The notes under the pieces: generated by a model | Told to the model about the DNA's origin: nothing | Databases searched by the model: none | The model's input: only the letters and a program-made list of their open reading frames with translations | Shown: positions 39,823 to 51,700 of the stretch, in pieces | Layout of the letters: every line of letters starts with the position of its first letter | Position numbering within the stretch: the first letter of the stretch is position 1 | NCBI RefSeq assembly: GCF_003101015.1 | Contig: NZ_CP029206.1 | Coordinates: 1,809,001 to 1,873,000, forward strand | Length of the DNA stretch: 64,000 bases | DNA from: Actinobacillus porcitonsillarum | GTDB taxonomy: Bacteria > Pseudomonadota > Gammaproteobacteria > Enterobacterales > Pasteurellaceae | Reading direction: 5' to 3' | Position numbers and translations under genes: made by a program

Positions 39823-40880
39823 TACTCCGCTCCTTGTTCTGTATGGTTATTCTGTTCTGATTCAACTTCCGGCTGCGTTGCAGGATTATCTGAAGCTTCA
39901 TCCGATTGTTCAATAACATCATCTTTCTCTTTTGTATCAATCTGTTCTTTTTTCTGGGTTGAACCTTTTAAGCGTTCAAAAGGGTTTGCACTGTTACGGC
40001 GTTCTTCAACCACATCACGAACTTGTTGAGGAGAAAGCGCTTGAGTCCTGCGACCTTCTTCATTAATTGGCCAGAGTAAAAGCAAATAACGAAGGCGATC
40101 TAATGAAGCCAGAGGTTTTGCTACAATACGGGCAAATTGGCTTTTAGTATCATTCGTCACTTCTTCAACCACTGCAACAGGATAGCCTTCCGGGAAACGC
40201 CCCCCCAGCCCCGATGTGACTAATACATCTCCTTTCACAATGTCTGTTGAACGAGGGAGATTATCCACAATCAATTCATCATTATGGCCTGTACCATTTG
40301 CAATTCCTCGCACATCATTACGCAATACTTGCACAGGAATGGCATGTGTAATATCACTAATTAATAGCACACGGCTACTGGTTTCTCCCACGGAAATAAC
40401 TTGTCCAACAACACCACGTTCATCAATGACAGCTTGACCTACATATGCACCGGTATTTTGCCCTTGATTGATAACCACTTGCTGGCGATAAGCATCCATC
40501 TCGGCCGTTAATACTTCCGCTATCTTCTTATATTCATCTTGACGAAGAGGAGAACTCAATAATAAACGTAAACGTTGATTTTCAACTTTCAATTGATCTA
40601 AAAGTAATAAATCTGCATTTTTCTCACGAAGTTGTTCTTTTAAAACGCTGTTTTCAAGTTGTAATTTATTAGTATCAATAAAGTTATTGCTAATGCCATC
40701 TAACACAGAACGAGGCGTATTTGCAAAATAATATAGTCCGCTAACGGCAGTTTCTAACATATTACGGATCTGAATCATGGCACTGCTTCTACCATCTAAG
40801 GCAATCAATGCGACTGAAATACTTACCGCAAAGAAAAGGCGAACTCCTAAGGAGGGTGCTTTCGCAAAAATAGGCTTCAT
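39822..40880 (-). CDS. mreC: Rod shape-determining protein MreC
   Basis: 352 aa. One membrane helix near the N-terminus, a coiled coil (about 68-108), then the beta-rich periplasmic MreC domain (GRFPEGYPVAVVEEV near 225). From about 290 there is a charged, disordered tail rich in Glu/Gln/Asn, longer than in many relatives. MreC links MreB filaments to PBP2 in rod-shape maintenance. Middle gene of mreBCD. Confidence 0.95.
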   Translation of the reverse strand: MKPIFAKAPSLGVRLFFAVSISVALIALDGRSSAMIQIRNMLETAVSGLYYFANTPRSVLDGISNNFIDTNKLQLENSVLKEQLREKNADLLLLDQLKVENQRLRLLLSSPLRQDEYKKIAEVLTAEMDAYRQQVVINQGQNTGAYVGQAVIDERGVVGQVISVGETSSRVLLISDITHAIPVQVLRNDVRGIANGTGHNDELIVDNLPRSTDIVKGDVLVTSGLGGRFPEGYPVAVVEEVTNDTKSQFARIVAKPLASLDRLRYLLLLWPINEEGRRTQALSPQQVRDVVEERRNSANPFERLKGSTQKKEQIDTKEKDDVIEQSDEASDNPATQPEVESEQNNHTEQGAE

Positions 40881-40917
40881 AGAATTAACTTCTAAAAATA
40901 AAAAAAGATACGAGAAA

Positions 40918-40956
40918 AATAGAAAATGGACACACTCTGTTGTCCATTTCTATTTT
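40918..40956 (-). terminator. Terminator-like hairpin between mreB and mreC
   Basis: AATAGAAATGGACA pairs with TGTCCATTTTCTATT with one bulge and is followed by TTTTCTCG on the minus strand. It may reduce mreCD transcription relative to mreB. Confidence 0.6.
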
Positions 40957-40972
40957 TACTTAAAAATATGAC

Positions 40973-42040
<1,068 letters not shown>

Positions 42041-42143
42041 TTAACAAAAGTAAAGAATTAGAATTTTAAACGCTTAGCGTACAAAAATGATGGCTAATAT
42101 AGCAAAAAAAGCGGTTACTTTTCAATGAATAATTTACATTGTT

Positions 42144-42773
42144 TTAAAATAACTGTTTCGCTAAACCCAGCGCATAAATAATCAAACTAAATGCAATTCC
42201 ATACATAATCAATCCCGTAATAAAATCAAGAATTTGCCATGTCCTACGTTTTTCAAAATAAGGTGCTAAAAAGCCTGCGCCATATCCCAAACCTAAAAAC
42301 CAAATTAACGAACAAGACAATGCGCCACCTAAAAATGCTATCTTGCCAGCAAAATCTAATTTACCACCTATTGCGCCTAAAATAACCACCGTATCAATAT
42401 AAACATGTGGATTAAGAAACGTAATGGCAAAAGTAATCATCAACGCTTTTTTTAAACTTAAGCGGTGATACTCTTCATTTTTTAATACTGCATTATTTTT
42501 GAATATGCTAATAAAAGAGCGACTACCATAGGTAATTAAAAAAACAGCACCTAACAGCGCAATAATCAAACTCAATACTGGTAACTGAGTAATAATCACC
42601 CCCAATCCCAATACACCGAGAGTCATTAAAAATACATCTCCGAAAAAGCATAGTAAGGCAATAGGCAAAACATGCTGTTTTAGAATTCCTTGTTTAAGTA
42701 AAAATGCATTTTGTGCACCAATTGAAACGATCAAGCCAAAACAAACGATAAACCCTTGTACAAAATATTCCAT
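42144..42773 (-). CDS. argO: LysE/ArgO family basic amino acid exporter
   Basis: 209 aa from the ATG at 42773, chosen for its GGAGG ribosome site; a longer frame to 42815 lacks one. Six membrane helices and the family signature GLIVSIGAQNAFLLKQGILKQ near residue 12. ArgO relatives export arginine (and canavanine or lysine). It is divergent from udk. No argP regulator is adjacent; the exported amino acid is inferred from family. Confidence 0.85.
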   Translation of the reverse strand: MEYFVQGFIVCFGLIVSIGAQNAFLLKQGILKQHVLPIALLCFFGDVFLMTLGVLGLGVIITQLPVLSLIIALLGAVFLITYGSRSFISIFKNNAVLKNEEYHRLSLKKALMITFAITFLNPHVYIDTVVILGAIGGKLDFAGKIAFLGGALSCSLIWFLGLGYGAGFLAPYFEKRRTWQILDFITGLIMYGIAFSLIIYALGLAKQLF

Positions 42774-42873
42774 TTTTCCTCCAATTAGTGTTGATAAGCG
42801 GTCAATTATACGCAAATTTTTGCAAATTTAATGTATAATCTTTTAGATTTTATTTTAACTATTGAGAATGTAT

Positions 42874-43533
42874 ATGGCTGACATCAACGAAACTGAAAAC
42901 CAATCTTGTATTGTAATTGCAATTGCAGGGGCTTCTGCTTCAGGCAAAAGTCTTATTGCATCAACAATTTATAAAGAACTTAAAGAAGAACTTGGCTCAG
43001 ATGATATTGGTATTATCTCTGAAGATGCTTACTATAAAGATCAAAGCCATCTTACCATGGAAGAACGTGTGAAAACGAACTACGATCATCCAAATTCTAT
43101 GGATCACCATTTATTAGTCGAACACCTCCGCCAGCTTAAACAAGGGAATGCGATCGATATTCCTGAATACGATTACGCTGAACATAACCGTAAAACGACA
43201 ACAACTAAATTTGAAGCAAAAAAAATCATCATTTTAGAAGGAATTTTATTACTTACAGATGAAGAAATCCGCAATGAACTAAATGTTTCCATTTTCGTTG
43301 ATGCCCCATTAGACATCTGTTTTATTCGCCGTTTACAACGTGATATGGTTGAACGTGGTAGAACTATGGAATCGGTCATTGCGCAATATCGCAAAACCGT
43401 TCGCCCAATGTTCTTACAATTTATTGAACCTTCTAAACAATATGCTGATATTATTGTACCAAAAGGTGGAAAAAACCGTATTGCAATCAATATCTTAAAA
43501 GCTCAAATCAAACAGTTATTAGGAAAAAAATAA
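42874..43533 (+). CDS. udk: Uridine kinase
   Basis: 219 aa from the ATG at 42874; in-frame TTG 42862 and ATG 42868 are also possible. P-loop GASASGKSL near residue 18, followed by [17 protein letters not shown] (uridine site) near 50 and [12 protein letters not shown] near 66. It phosphorylates uridine and cytidine in pyrimidine salvage. TATAAT at 42834-42839 is a likely -10. It is followed 1 bp later by dcd. Confidence 0.95.
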   Translation: MADINETENQSCIVIAIAGASASGKSLIASTIYKELKEELGSDDIGIISEDAYYKDQSHLTMEERVKTNYDHPNSMDHHLLVEHLRQLKQGNAIDIPEYDYAEHNRKTTTTKFEAKKIIILEGILLLTDEEIRNELNVSIFVDAPLDICFIRRLQRDMVERGRTMESVIAQYRKTVRPMFLQFIEPSKQYADIIVPKGGKNRIAINILKAQIKQLLGKK

Positions 43534-43534
43534 A

Positions 43535-44119
43535 ATGCGTTTGTGCGATACTGATATTATCCGTTATCTAGATGAAGGCATTATTGAAATATCGCCTCGC
43601 CCCTCTAATGAAAAAATTAGCGGGGCAACCGTTGATGTTCGTCTTGGTAATTCTTTCCGTATCTTCCGAGAACATTCCACGCCTTATATTGATGTGAGTG
43701 GCCCTCGTGAAGCCGTTACTGCTCAACTTGATAAAGTGATGAGTGAAGAAATTATTATTGAAGAAGGCGAAGCATTTTTTCTTCATCCGGGGGAATTAGC
43801 ACTTTCGGTGACACTTGAGTCGGTTAAATTACCTTCTAATATGGTCGGCTGGTTAGATGGTCGTTCATCATTAGCGCGTTTGGGGCTTATGGTCCATGTA
43901 ACCGCTCATCGTATTGACCCAGGTTGGGAAGGTCGAATCGTACTTGAATTCTTCAATGCAGGGAAATTGCCATTAGCTTTGCGTCCTAATATGGCAATTG
44001 GTGCACTCAGTTTTGAAATTCTAAGCGGACATGCTGCCAAACCGTACAATGCTCGTAAAGATGCAAAATACAAAAATCAGCAAAGTGCGGTTTCGAGCCG
44101 AATTCATGAAGATAAATGA
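43535..44119 (+). CDS. dcd: dCTP deaminase
   Basis: 194 aa. The motif [29 protein letters not shown] near 107-135 contains the conserved RSSLAR and catalytic Glu downstream (IVLEFFN). It deaminates dCTP to dUTP for dTMP synthesis. It is directly after udk, making a pyrimidine pair, and ends at a strong terminator. Confidence 0.97.
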   Translation: MRLCDTDIIRYLDEGIIEISPRPSNEKISGATVDVRLGNSFRIFREHSTPYIDVSGPREAVTAQLDKVMSEEIIIEEGEAFFLHPGELALSVTLESVKLPSNMVGWLDGRSSLARLGLMVHVTAHRIDPGWEGRIVLEFFNAGKLPLALRPNMAIGALSFEILSGHAAKPYNARKDAKYKNQQSAVSSRIHEDK

Positions 44120-44124
44120 TGTAA

Positions 44125-44152
44125 AAAAGCGTTAGTTACCACTAACGCTTTT
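44125..44152. terminator. Bidirectional terminator between dcd and dxs
   Basis: A perfect 12-bp stem (AAAAGCGTTAGT/ACTAACGCTTTT) has a 4-base loop and T-runs on both strands, between convergent genes. Confidence 0.9.
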
Positions 44153-44161
44153 TCATTTACT

Positions 44162-46015
44162 TTAAGCAAGCATTGCTTGAATTTTCTTTTCAATCCCTTT
44201 CGCATCAAGCCCTAACATCTCATAAGCTTCTTGCTGAGTCGCTTGAGGGACAAAGTAGTCTGGAATCCCAAGCATCATAAGCGGTTTAATTTTGCCAATA
44301 GATTGCAAATATTCATTGACCGCACTTCCTGCGCCACCTTGAATTGCATTCTCTTCAAGTGTCACAAAATAATCATGATTTTCAGCTAATTCTGCAATCA
44401 AACGTTCATCTAATGGTTTAACAAAACGCATATCCACTAACGTATAATCGTATTGTTCTGCAACCGTTTTAGCTTCATTTAATAAGGCACCAAAATTCAG
44501 AATAGCAACTTTTTTACCTTCTCGTAAAATACGGCCTTTACCAATTGCTAAAGGATTCATCGGTTGAAGTTCAACTCCTTGAGCATTTCCGCGAGGATAA
44601 CGAACCGCAACAGGTGTATTTAATGTATAAGCAGTATAAAGCATTTGACGCATTTCATTTTCGTCTGATGGCGTCATAATCGTCATATTTGGAATACAAC
44701 GCATATAACTTAAATCAAAAGCTCCTTGGTGCGTTTGCCCATCTGCGCCTACAATCCCTGCTCTGTCTATCGCAAAAATCACAGGAAGATTTTGAATCGC
44801 AACATCATGAATGAGTTGGTCATAAGCTCGTTGTAAAAAGCTTGAATAAATAGCAACAACCGGTTTATACCCTGCAATAGCAAGCCCTGCTGCAAAAGTC
44901 ACCGCATGCTGTTCTGCAATCGCCACATCAAAATATTGCTCTGGAAAACGCTTAGAAAATTCAACCATACCCGAACCTTCTCGCATAGCTGGCGTAATAC
45001 CAATCAACTTGGCATCTTGGGCAGCCATTTCACACAACCAATTACCAAAAATATCTGAATATGTCGGGACATTTTTTGCTTTTGGCAATTGTCCGCTTGC
45101 CGGGTCAAATTTCGGTACGCCATGGAAGCCTATTGGGTCGTTTTCTGCCGGAGTATAACCTTTGCCTTTTTTAGTACGAATATGTAAGAACTGCGGGCCT
45201 TTTAGCTCACGCATATTACTTAACGTTTTGACTAATTCTTCAATATTATGCCCATCGACAGGACCGATATAATTAAAGCCAAGCTCTTCAAAAAGTGTAC
45301 TTTCCGGCGAGAAAATAACACCTTTCATATGTTCTTCACTTTTCTTCATAAAGTTCTTGATCGTTGGCACTTTATCAAGGATTTTTTTACTGCCATCTCG
45401 CACAGTAGTATAAAGTGAACCAGAGAAGATCTGCGCTAAATGGTTATTTAATGCCCCAACGTTCTCAGAGATAGACATTTCGTTATCATTTAAAATAACC
45501 AACATATCCGTATGCAATGCCCCTGCATGATTGAGTGCTTCAAACGCCATACCAGCAGTAATCGCACCATCGCCAATCACACAAACCGTTTTACGGCCTG
45601 CATTTTCTTTTTCAGCGGCAACAGCAATGCCTAAACCAGCACTAATTGAGGTTGAAGAATGTCCTACGCTTAAGACGTCATAAACACTTTCTTCACGCCA
45701 AGGGAATGGATGAATACCGTCTTTTTGGCGAATCGTCTTAATTTGATCGCGACGTCCCGTCAAAATTTTATGCGGATACGCTTGATGTCCCACATCCCAA
45801 ATCAATTGATCAAAGGGTGTTTGATAAACATAATGTAAAGCGACTGTTAATTCAACAACGCCTAATCCTGAGGCTAAATGACCACTTGATTGACTCACGC
45901 ATTCAAGTAAGTAAGCACGAAGTTCATCTGCAAGCGGTTGTAATTGTTCTTTATTTAGCAAACGCAAATCTTCAGGCGAGTTGATTTTGCTTAGCAAAGG
46001 GTATGTATTTTGCAT
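44162..46015 (-). CDS. dxs: 1-deoxy-D-xylulose-5-phosphate synthase
   Basis: 617 aa. The thiamine-diphosphate motif [18 protein letters not shown] lies near residue 150; [14 protein letters not shown] is near 117. The transketolase pyrimidine domain has [14 protein letters not shown] near 370 and the C-terminal domain [10 protein letters not shown] near 550. It condenses pyruvate and glyceraldehyde-3-phosphate, the first MEP-pathway step. In many gammaproteobacteria ispA-xseB precedes dxs; here those genes are 10 kb away. Confidence 0.97.
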   Translation of the reverse strand: MQNTYPLLSKINSPEDLRLLNKEQLQPLADELRAYLLECVSQSSGHLASGLGVVELTVALHYVYQTPFDQLIWDVGHQAYPHKILTGRRDQIKTIRQKDGIHPFPWREESVYDVLSVGHSSTSISAGLGIAVAAEKENAGRKTVCVIGDGAITAGMAFEALNHAGALHTDMLVILNDNEMSISENVGALNNHLAQIFSGSLYTTVRDGSKKILDKVPTIKNFMKKSEEHMKGVIFSPESTLFEELGFNYIGPVDGHNIEELVKTLSNMRELKGPQFLHIRTKKGKGYTPAENDPIGFHGVPKFDPASGQLPKAKNVPTYSDIFGNWLCEMAAQDAKLIGITPAMREGSGMVEFSKRFPEQYFDVAIAEQHAVTFAAGLAIAGYKPVVAIYSSFLQRAYDQLIHDVAIQNLPVIFAIDRAGIVGADGQTHQGAFDLSYMRCIPNMTIMTPSDENEMRQMLYTAYTLNTPVAVRYPRGNAQGVELQPMNPLAIGKGRILREGKKVAILNFGALLNEAKTVAEQYDYTLVDMRFVKPLDERLIAELAENHDYFVTLEENAIQGGAGSAVNEYLQSIGKIKPLMMLGIPDYFVPQATQQEAYEMLGLDAKGIEKKIQAMLA

Positions 46016-46057
46016 AAGTATTAAAATCCATAAAAGAGCCGCAATACATCATAAGTC

Positions 46058-46079
46058 AAAGCCGTATTCATACGGCTTT
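46058..46079 (-). terminator. Hairpin after suhB
   Basis: A 9-bp perfect stem (AAAGCCGTA/TACGGCTTT) with a 4-base loop, 21 bp beyond the suhB stop; it lacks a T-run. Confidence 0.5.
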
Positions 46080-46099
46080 AACCCAAGAATATATGCTGA

Positions 46100-46912
46100 T
46101 TAATTTTTTAGATCTTCAGTTAAGATTGGTTGAATCGTATTTAAAATTTCTTTAACCACACGAGCTTGACCAACAACAAGATTACCTGATTTTAAGTAAT
46201 CTGTTCCACCGATGAAGTTAGTCACGATAGCACCTGCTTCACGTGCAATGAGTTCACCAGCTGCGCAGTCCCAAGGTTTTAAACCAATTTCAAAGAAACC
46301 ATCTACACGATTTGCTGCCACATAAGCTAAGTCTAAAGCGGCAGAACCTGTGCGGCGAAAATCTGCTACACCATTATTCATTAAGCCTTCAAGCATATTT
46401 AAATGCGCAGGACGATGTTTAGGATTTTTGAAAGGGAAGCCCGTTGCAAGTACTGTACCGTCTAAATCACGGCGAGAAGTATCTACACGTAAACGGAATT
46501 CGTTTAGTTTAGCACCTTCTCCACGAACGGCGGTAAAGAGTTCATTACGAATAGGATCGTAAACTACCCCTACTGTTGTACGATTATTTTCACGAATCGC
46601 AATCGACACACAGAAATGAGGTAAACGTTTAACGAAGTTTGTTGTGCCATCTAATGGATCAATTACCCATTGTACACTGCTATTTTCGCCTTCAAGTAAA
46701 CCAGATTCTTCCCCAATAATCACATGATCAGGGTATGATTTACGAATAACCTCAATAATTGCCGCTTCTGCCGCTTTATCAATTTCAGTTACATAATCAT
46801 TTGTACCTTTACGAGCAACTTCCATATCTTGAGGCGCTTGCTCATAACCTTTTGCAATAATATTTCCTGCTTTTCGTGCAGCACGAATAGCAATGTTTAA
46901 CATTGGATTCAT
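46100..46912 (-). CDS. suhB: Inositol-1-monophosphatase SuhB
   Basis: 270 aa. Metal and phosphate motifs: GEESG near residue 67, WVIDPLDGTTNFV near 82, and WDCAAGELIAREAGA near 214. It hydrolyses inositol monophosphate and, in E. coli, is a component of the rRNA antitermination complex with Nus factors. It is monocistronic, with a weak hairpin before dxs. Confidence 0.95.
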   Translation of the reverse strand: MNPMLNIAIRAARKAGNIIAKGYEQAPQDMEVARKGTNDYVTEIDKAAEAAIIEVIRKSYPDHVIIGEESGLLEGENSSVQWVIDPLDGTTNFVKRLPHFCVSIAIRENNRTTVGVVYDPIRNELFTAVRGEGAKLNEFRLRVDTSRRDLDGTVLATGFPFKNPKHRPAHLNMLEGLMNNGVADFRRTGSAALDLAYVAANRVDGFFEIGLKPWDCAAGELIAREAGAIVTNFIGGTDYLKSGNLVVGQARVVKEILNTIQPILTEDLKN

Positions 46913-47013
46913 ATATTTCCACCAGATTTTAAAGAACAGAAAGAGCGAGGATTATAATCAAAATAAACCAATAAAGAAACTGTAAGCGGGTATTTTTCCA
47001 TAAAGATTTACGA

Positions 47014-47039
47014 AAATAGGCACAATGATGTGCCTATTT
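47014..47039 (-). terminator. Terminator after dapA
   Basis: A perfect 11-bp stem (AAATAGGCACA/TGTGCCTATTT) with a 4-base loop, 19 bp beyond the stop; the T-run is short. Confidence 0.75.
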
Positions 47040-47057
47040 AAGCCTCAAATTGAAGGT

Positions 47058-47945
47058 TTAAAGTAAACCGGCTTGTTTTAATGCCGCTAATACTTTTGGT
47101 TGAGCTTCTTCTGAAAGCGTTGTAAGCGGTAAGCGTAAAGTTGGCTCACTAATTAAACCCAGTTTATAAGCGGCCCATTTCACAGGGATTGGATTTGCTT
47201 CTACAAATAAATCATGATGCAGTGCCATTAAACGCTGGTTAATCACTTCAGCTTCATCAAATTTACCGGCTAAAGCTAATTCACACATTCTTGCCATATC
47301 TGCTGTCGCAACGTTATTTGTTACCGAAATCACGCCTTGTCCGCCTAGTTTCATGGATTCCAGACCCGTTGCATCATCACCACTTAAGAAAATAAAGTCA
47401 TCACCGGCAAGTTGTTTAATGAGAGGCAAACGGCTTAAATCGCCGGTAGCTTCTTTAACGCCCACAATATTTTCAATTTTAGCTAAACGACCAATCGTTT
47501 CAGGTTTTAAATCACTTCCTGTTCTACCCGGTACGTTATATAAAATTTGAGGTAAATCGGTTGATTCCGCAATCGCTTTATAATGTAAATACATTCCTTC
47601 TTGGGTTGGCTTATTGTAATAAGGTACAACACTTAAACAACCTGCCACACCACTATTTGCAAGTAATTTCGTCATGGTAACCGCTTCACTTGTTGCATTC
47701 GAGCCAGTTCCTGCGATAACAGGAATTCGACCATCTGCAAATTCAACGGTTTTCTTGATGACTTTTACATTTTCATCAATGCTTAAAGTGGTTGACTCCC
47801 CTGTTGTTCCCACTGAAACAATAGCGTGCGTCCCCGCCTTAACATGATGTTCAACTAAATTTTTAAGTTCTGCATAATTCACTTCCCCGTGTGTCATTGG
47901 GGTAATGAGGGCTACGATACTACCGTGAAATAAAGGCATTGCCAT
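47058..47945 (-). CDS. dapA: 4-hydroxy-tetrahydrodipicolinate synthase
   Basis: 295 aa TIM barrel. SVGTTGEST lies near residue 44, [12 protein letters not shown] (Tyr) near 106, and the Schiff-base Lys164 in VGVKEATGD. It condenses pyruvate and aspartate semialdehyde toward lysine and meso-DAP. The ATG at 47945 follows AGGAGTAG. It is monocistronic here; bamC, its usual partner in E. coli, is not adjacent. Confidence 0.97.
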   Translation of the reverse strand: MAMPLFHGSIVALITPMTHGEVNYAELKNLVEHHVKAGTHAIVSVGTTGESTTLSIDENVKVIKKTVEFADGRIPVIAGTGSNATSEAVTMTKLLANSGVAGCLSVVPYYNKPTQEGMYLHYKAIAESTDLPQILYNVPGRTGSDLKPETIGRLAKIENIVGVKEATGDLSRLPLIKQLAGDDFIFLSGDDATGLESMKLGGQGVISVTNNVATADMARMCELALAGKFDEAEVINQRLMALHHDLFVEANPIPVKWAAYKLGLISEPTLRLPLTTLSEEAQPKVLAALKQAGLL

Positions 47946-48076
47946 AATCTACTCCTGTGCTCTTATTCTTATGTGCATACTGCTGATAGATTGCAAAATT
48001 ACATAAAAATATGCAAGTACTTTTTTATAAAAAAGCAAAAAAGAAAAGTATGTTGTTAGATAATATTTATTTTTTT

Positions 48077-48133
48077 GATAAAAAATCTGCATCCTATTCA
48101 CTAGACTAGTCTAATGCGTGAGATGCAGATTTT
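48077..48133 (-). terminator. Long-loop terminator after pckA
   Basis: A perfect 12-bp stem (AAAATCTGCATC/GATGCAGATTTT) is closed over a 28-base loop that itself contains AGACTAGTCT; T-rich tail on the minus strand. Confidence 0.8.
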
Positions 48134-48159
48134 ACCTTTTCTCTTAGGTTAGAATTTAC

Positions 48160-49770
48160 TTAGAGTTTTGGACCTGCGGCAATAAGTGCTTTACCTTCCT
48201 CGTTAGTTGCATATTGCTCAAAGTTTTTCACAAAGCGACCCGCTAAATCTTCCGCTTTTGCTTGCCATTGAGCTTTATCTGCATAAGTATCACGAGGGTC
48301 TAAAATTGCAGGATCTACACCCGGTAATGCTTTTGGAATTGCCAAATCAAAAATTGGTAGTGAACCCATTTCTGCTTTTTCAATTGAGCCATCTAAGATC
48401 GCATCAATAATGCCACGTGTATCTTTAATTGAAATACGTTTACCAGTACCGTTCCAACCTGTATTCACGAGATAAGCTTCCGCACCGGATGCTTCCATAC
48501 GTTTAACCAAAACTTCTGCATATCTGGTTGGGTGTAGCGATAAGAACGCTTTACCAAAACAAGCTGAGAATGTTGGTGTTGGTTCTGTAACGCCACGCTC
48601 GGTACCGGCTAATTTTGCCGTAAATCCTGATAAGAAGTAGTATTTCGTTTGTTCAGGCGTTAATTTTGATACCGGCGGTAAGACACCAAAAGCATCAGCG
48701 GTTAAGAAAATCACTTTTTTCGCATGACCTGCTTTTGAAACCGGCTCCACAATATTATCAATATGATAAATCGGATAAGATACACGTGTATTTTCGGTTT
48801 TAGATTTATCATCAAAGTCAATAGAACCGTCATCACGCACAACTACGTTTTCTAATAACGCATCACGGCGAATTGCTCGGTAAATATCCGGTTCGTTTTC
48901 TTCTGATAAGTTGATTGTTTTTGCATAGCAACCACCTTCGTAGTTGAATACGCCTTCATCGTCCCAGCCGTGTTCATCATCACCAATTAATTTACGTTTT
49001 GGATCTGTTGAAAGTGTTGTTTTACCGGTTCCTGATAGACCAAAGAACACCGCAACATCGCCATCTTCGCCTACATTAGCTGAACAGTGCATTGAAGCAA
49101 TATCTTTAAATGGTAAAAGGAAGTTCATCATTGAGAACATACCTTTTTTCATCTCGCCACCGTACCAAGTACCGCCGATAAGTTGAATCGCTTCGGTTAA
49201 GTTGAAGGCAACAAAGTTTTCAGAATTCAAGCCTTGCTCTTTCCAATTTGGATTGGTAACTTTAGAACCATTCATTACCACAAAATCCGGTTGGAAATCT
49301 TTTAGCTCTTCTTCGGTCGGGCGAATAAACATATTTTTCACAAAATGCGCTTGCCACGCAACTTCAGTAATAATTCGAACCGCTAAACGATGACGAGGGC
49401 TAGCACCACAAAACGCATCAATCACAAACAAACGTTTATTCGATAATTGATGAGTAACGAGATCTTTTAAACTTTGCCATGTGGTTTGTGTCATCGGTTT
49501 ATTGTCATTTTTTACTTCATCCGATGTCCACCAAACGTGATCTTTTGTTGTTTCATCATAAACGATGTATTTATCTTTTGGAGAGCGTCCCGTAAAAATC
49601 CCCGTATCCACAGCAACCGCACCGGAGGTCGTTAAACGGCCTTTCTCAAACCCTTCTAAATTAGGGTTCATCTCCTCTTCAAATAATTGTTCGTAACTCG
49701 GATTGCGGACAATCTCTTTTACATTTGTAATTCCTAATTGTGCAAGTTCTTGTTCAAGACGGTTTAACAT
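48160..49770 (-). CDS. pckA: Phosphoenolpyruvate carboxykinase (ATP)
   Basis: 536 aa ATP-type. The kinase-1a P-loop [11 protein letters not shown] is near residue 244 and the metal-binding kinase-2 segment [13 protein letters not shown] near 262. The substrate loop [12 protein letters not shown] is near 60. It interconverts oxaloacetate and PEP with CO2; in Pasteurellaceae it commonly runs toward oxaloacetate for succinate formation. It has a class II CRP-type promoter arrangement upstream. Confidence 0.98.
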   Translation of the reverse strand: MLNRLEQELAQLGITNVKEIVRNPSYEQLFEEEMNPNLEGFEKGRLTTSGAVAVDTGIFTGRSPKDKYIVYDETTKDHVWWTSDEVKNDNKPMTQTTWQSLKDLVTHQLSNKRLFVIDAFCGASPRHRLAVRIITEVAWQAHFVKNMFIRPTEEELKDFQPDFVVMNGSKVTNPNWKEQGLNSENFVAFNLTEAIQLIGGTWYGGEMKKGMFSMMNFLLPFKDIASMHCSANVGEDGDVAVFFGLSGTGKTTLSTDPKRKLIGDDEHGWDDEGVFNYEGGCYAKTINLSEENEPDIYRAIRRDALLENVVVRDDGSIDFDDKSKTENTRVSYPIYHIDNIVEPVSKAGHAKKVIFLTADAFGVLPPVSKLTPEQTKYYFLSGFTAKLAGTERGVTEPTPTFSACFGKAFLSLHPTRYAEVLVKRMEASGAEAYLVNTGWNGTGKRISIKDTRGIIDAILDGSIEKAEMGSLPIFDLAIPKALPGVDPAILDPRDTYADKAQWQAKAEDLAGRFVKNFEQYATNEEGKALIAAGPKL

Positions 49771-49818
49771 AGCATCACCTCATTTGAATAAAAATTAAGA
49801 TTTAACAACTGAGCCGAT

Positions 49819-49864
49819 TGTAACGATTTTTCTTATAAAAAAATGCCAACTACTTCACATTTTT
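49819..49864 (-). promoter_or_regulatory. Candidate CRP-dependent class II promoter of pckA
   Basis: On the minus strand AAATGTGA-AGTAGT-TGGCATTT (49864-49843) matches the extended CRP consensus at 14 of 16 arm positions. A -10 TACAAT follows at 49824-49819. With a start near 49812, the CRP centre is at -41.5, the class II position. Confidence 0.6.
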
Positions 49865-49997
49865 AGAAAGTGAGTCAATTATTTTTATTCAACTGTACGA
49901 TAAAACAACACCCTCAACGCTTGAAAGTTTTTCTTTTTTGGCAAAATAACGGTAAAATTCAACCGCTTATATTCTTTAATATGTAACAGGACATAAA

Positions 49998-50279
49998 ATG
50001 CGTTTATTAATTGTATTTTTAATCGGTTTATTGAGTTTTTTTCAATATAGTTTTTGGTTTGGTAAAAATGGTTGGTCCGATTATCAAGAAGCCACAGCAG
50101 AAGTTGCTCAGCTAAAAAAAGAACATGAGAAACTAACCGCTCGTAATGAACTGATTGAAGCCGAAATTCACGATTTAAAAACAGGCGTAAATGCATTAGA
50201 AGAACGAGCCCGGCTTGAACGAGAAATGGTTAAATCGGATGAAGTCTTTTATCGCATCGTACCTCGTTCCGGGCAATAA
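49998..50279 (+). CDS. ftsB: Cell division protein FtsB
   Basis: 93 aa. An N-terminal membrane helix (3-20), then a leucine-zipper-like coiled coil (about 30-70), ending with the conserved [23 protein letters not shown]. FtsB, FtsL and FtsQ link early and late divisome proteins. It precedes ispD by 9 bp in the conserved ftsB-ispD-ispF order. Confidence 0.95.
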   Translation: MRLLIVFLIGLLSFFQYSFWFGKNGWSDYQEATAEVAQLKKEHEKLTARNELIEAEIHDLKTGVNALEERARLEREMVKSDEVFYRIVPRSGQ

Positions 50280-50288
50280 GGAGAGAAT

Positions 50289-50966
50289 ATGAGTCGCCAA
50301 ATTGTTGCAGTAATTCCTGCTTCAGGCATTGGTAGCAGAATGAATGCCCCTCTGCCAAAACAGTACTTACCTTTATTGGGTAAAACGATTTTAGAGCACA
50401 CCGTTTCTCTTTTTTTAGAACATCATCAAATAGATAAAATTGTTATCGCCGTTTCTGCCGAAGATAGCTATTATCAGGCATTAGATTTGTTACGTTCACC
50501 CAAAATTCAATTCGTTTTAGGGGGAGAGACACGAGCACATTCCGTATTTAATGCGCTACAAACCATTGATGAAGATGCTTGGGTTTTAGTACATGATGCC
50601 GCTCGCCCGTGTCTCAAGCGGTCTGATTTAGATAAACTTTTGCAAATCACGAATGAGCAAGGTGCAATTCTCGCAACCCCTGCTATTGATACCATGAAAC
50701 GAGCTGAAAATGGCGTGATTTCTCATACTGAAGATCGCTCTACGCTTTGGCATGCACTCACACCACAGTTTTTCCCTGTAAAACTATTAAAACATGCGCT
50801 ACATCATGCTTTTGAGAAAGGGGAATCGGTCACAGATGAAGCTTCTGCAATGGAATTGATGGGATATCATCCCCTACTCATTGCCGGCAGAAGCGATAAT
50901 TTAAAAATTACTCGACCAGAAGATCTGGCTCTTGCAGAGTTCTATTTAACGCATTCAACTGAATAA
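50289..50966 (+). CDS. ispD: 2-C-methyl-D-erythritol 4-phosphate cytidylyltransferase
   Basis: 225 aa. Nucleotide-binding [17 protein letters not shown] near residue 15 and VHDAARPCL near 103. It transfers CMP to MEP in the third MEP-pathway step. Located between ftsB and ispF in a compact operon (9 and 12 bp gaps). Confidence 0.97.
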   Translation: MSRQIVAVIPASGIGSRMNAPLPKQYLPLLGKTILEHTVSLFLEHHQIDKIVIAVSAEDSYYQALDLLRSPKIQFVLGGETRAHSVFNALQTIDEDAWVLVHDAARPCLKRSDLDKLLQITNEQGAILATPAIDTMKRAENGVISHTEDRSTLWHALTPQFFPVKLLKHALHHAFEKGESVTDEASAMELMGYHPLLIAGRSDNLKITRPEDLALAEFYLTHSTE

Positions 50967-50978
50967 GAGGATAATAAC

Positions 50979-51455
50979 ATGATTAGAATTGGTCACGGTT
51001 TTGATGTTCACGCATTTGGGCAAAATCGTCCGCTCATGATTTGTGGTGTAGAAGTGCCATATCATACTGGTTTTATCGCACATAGCGATGGCGATGTTGC
51101 GCTGCACGCTTTAACCGATGCGCTCCTTGGGGCTGTCGCATTAGGCGATATTGGTAAGTTATTTCCAGACACCAATATGCAATATAAAAATGCCGATAGC
51201 CGTAAATTATTGATTGAAGCCTACCGTCAAGTTCGAGAACAAGGCTATAAAGTAGGCAATGTTGATATCACAATCATTGCCCAAGCACCTAAAATGCGCC
51301 CTTATATCGATCAAATGCGTCAAACGATTGCCGATGATTTACAATGCGATGTGATGCAAGTGAATGTAAAAGCAACAACCACTGAAAAACTGGGTTTTAC
51401 CGGCAGAGGCGAAGGTATTGCGTGTGAGGCGGTTGCCCTATTAGTAAAAAAATAA
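50979..51455 (+). CDS. ispF: 2-C-methyl-D-erythritol 2,4-cyclodiphosphate synthase
   Basis: 158 aa, standard length. Zinc ligands Asp8, His10 (GHGFDVHAF) and His42 region ([18 protein letters not shown]), and the C-terminal [18 protein letters not shown]. It cyclises CDP-ME-2-phosphate to MEcPP. Last gene before a terminator and the 4.5S RNA. Confidence 0.98.
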   Translation: MIRIGHGFDVHAFGQNRPLMICGVEVPYHTGFIAHSDGDVALHALTDALLGAVALGDIGKLFPDTNMQYKNADSRKLLIEAYRQVREQGYKVGNVDITIIAQAPKMRPYIDQMRQTIADDLQCDVMQVNVKATTTEKLGFTGRGEGIACEAVALLVKK

Positions 51456-51485
51456 GAATGCTTATTTTATCAGCATTCTTATTTT
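51451..51485 (+). terminator. Terminator after ispF
   Basis: A perfect 11-bp stem (AATAAGAATGC/GCATTCTTATT) with an 11-base loop; it overlaps the ispF stop codon. The T-run is short. Confidence 0.75.
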
Positions 51486-51491
51486 AAGGGC

Positions 51492-51519
51492 TTGCCTTAT
51501 CCTAAAATTTCACTATAAT
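51492..51519 (+). promoter_or_regulatory. Promoter of the 4.5S RNA gene
   Basis: TTGCCT (51492-51497), 16-bp spacer, TATAAT (51514-51519). Start near 51526 gives a short 5' leader before the mature RNA, as in E. coli. Confidence 0.65.
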
Positions 51520-51554
51520 TGCAAGCCTTACGTTTATATTAAGCGTAATCCTAT

Positions 51555-51667
51555 GGGGGTGTTATTGGTTCCTCGCAACGGTGTTCAGCTTACTAGGTCA
51601 GGTTCGGAAGAAAGCAGCCAGAGTTGAAATTTCTGTGTGCCGAGGGGTGCTGGTAACACCCCCACCT
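51555..51667 (+). ncRNA. ffs: 4.5S RNA of the signal recognition particle
   Basis: About 113 nt. The terminal helix GGGGGTGTTA pairs with TAACACCCCC. The conserved domain IV core is present: AGGTCAGGTTCGGAAGAAAG followed by CAGCC, and GTGTGCCG. It binds Ffh to target membrane proteins co-translationally. Confidence 0.95.
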
Positions 51668-51700
51668 TTTGTCTACTATTCCCTAAACTAAAGTTATCTC

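Noticed and set aside
49885..50196. 103-codon minus-strand frame across ftsB
   Set aside because: It overlaps ftsB, which has full family support on the other strand; no recognisable protein features.
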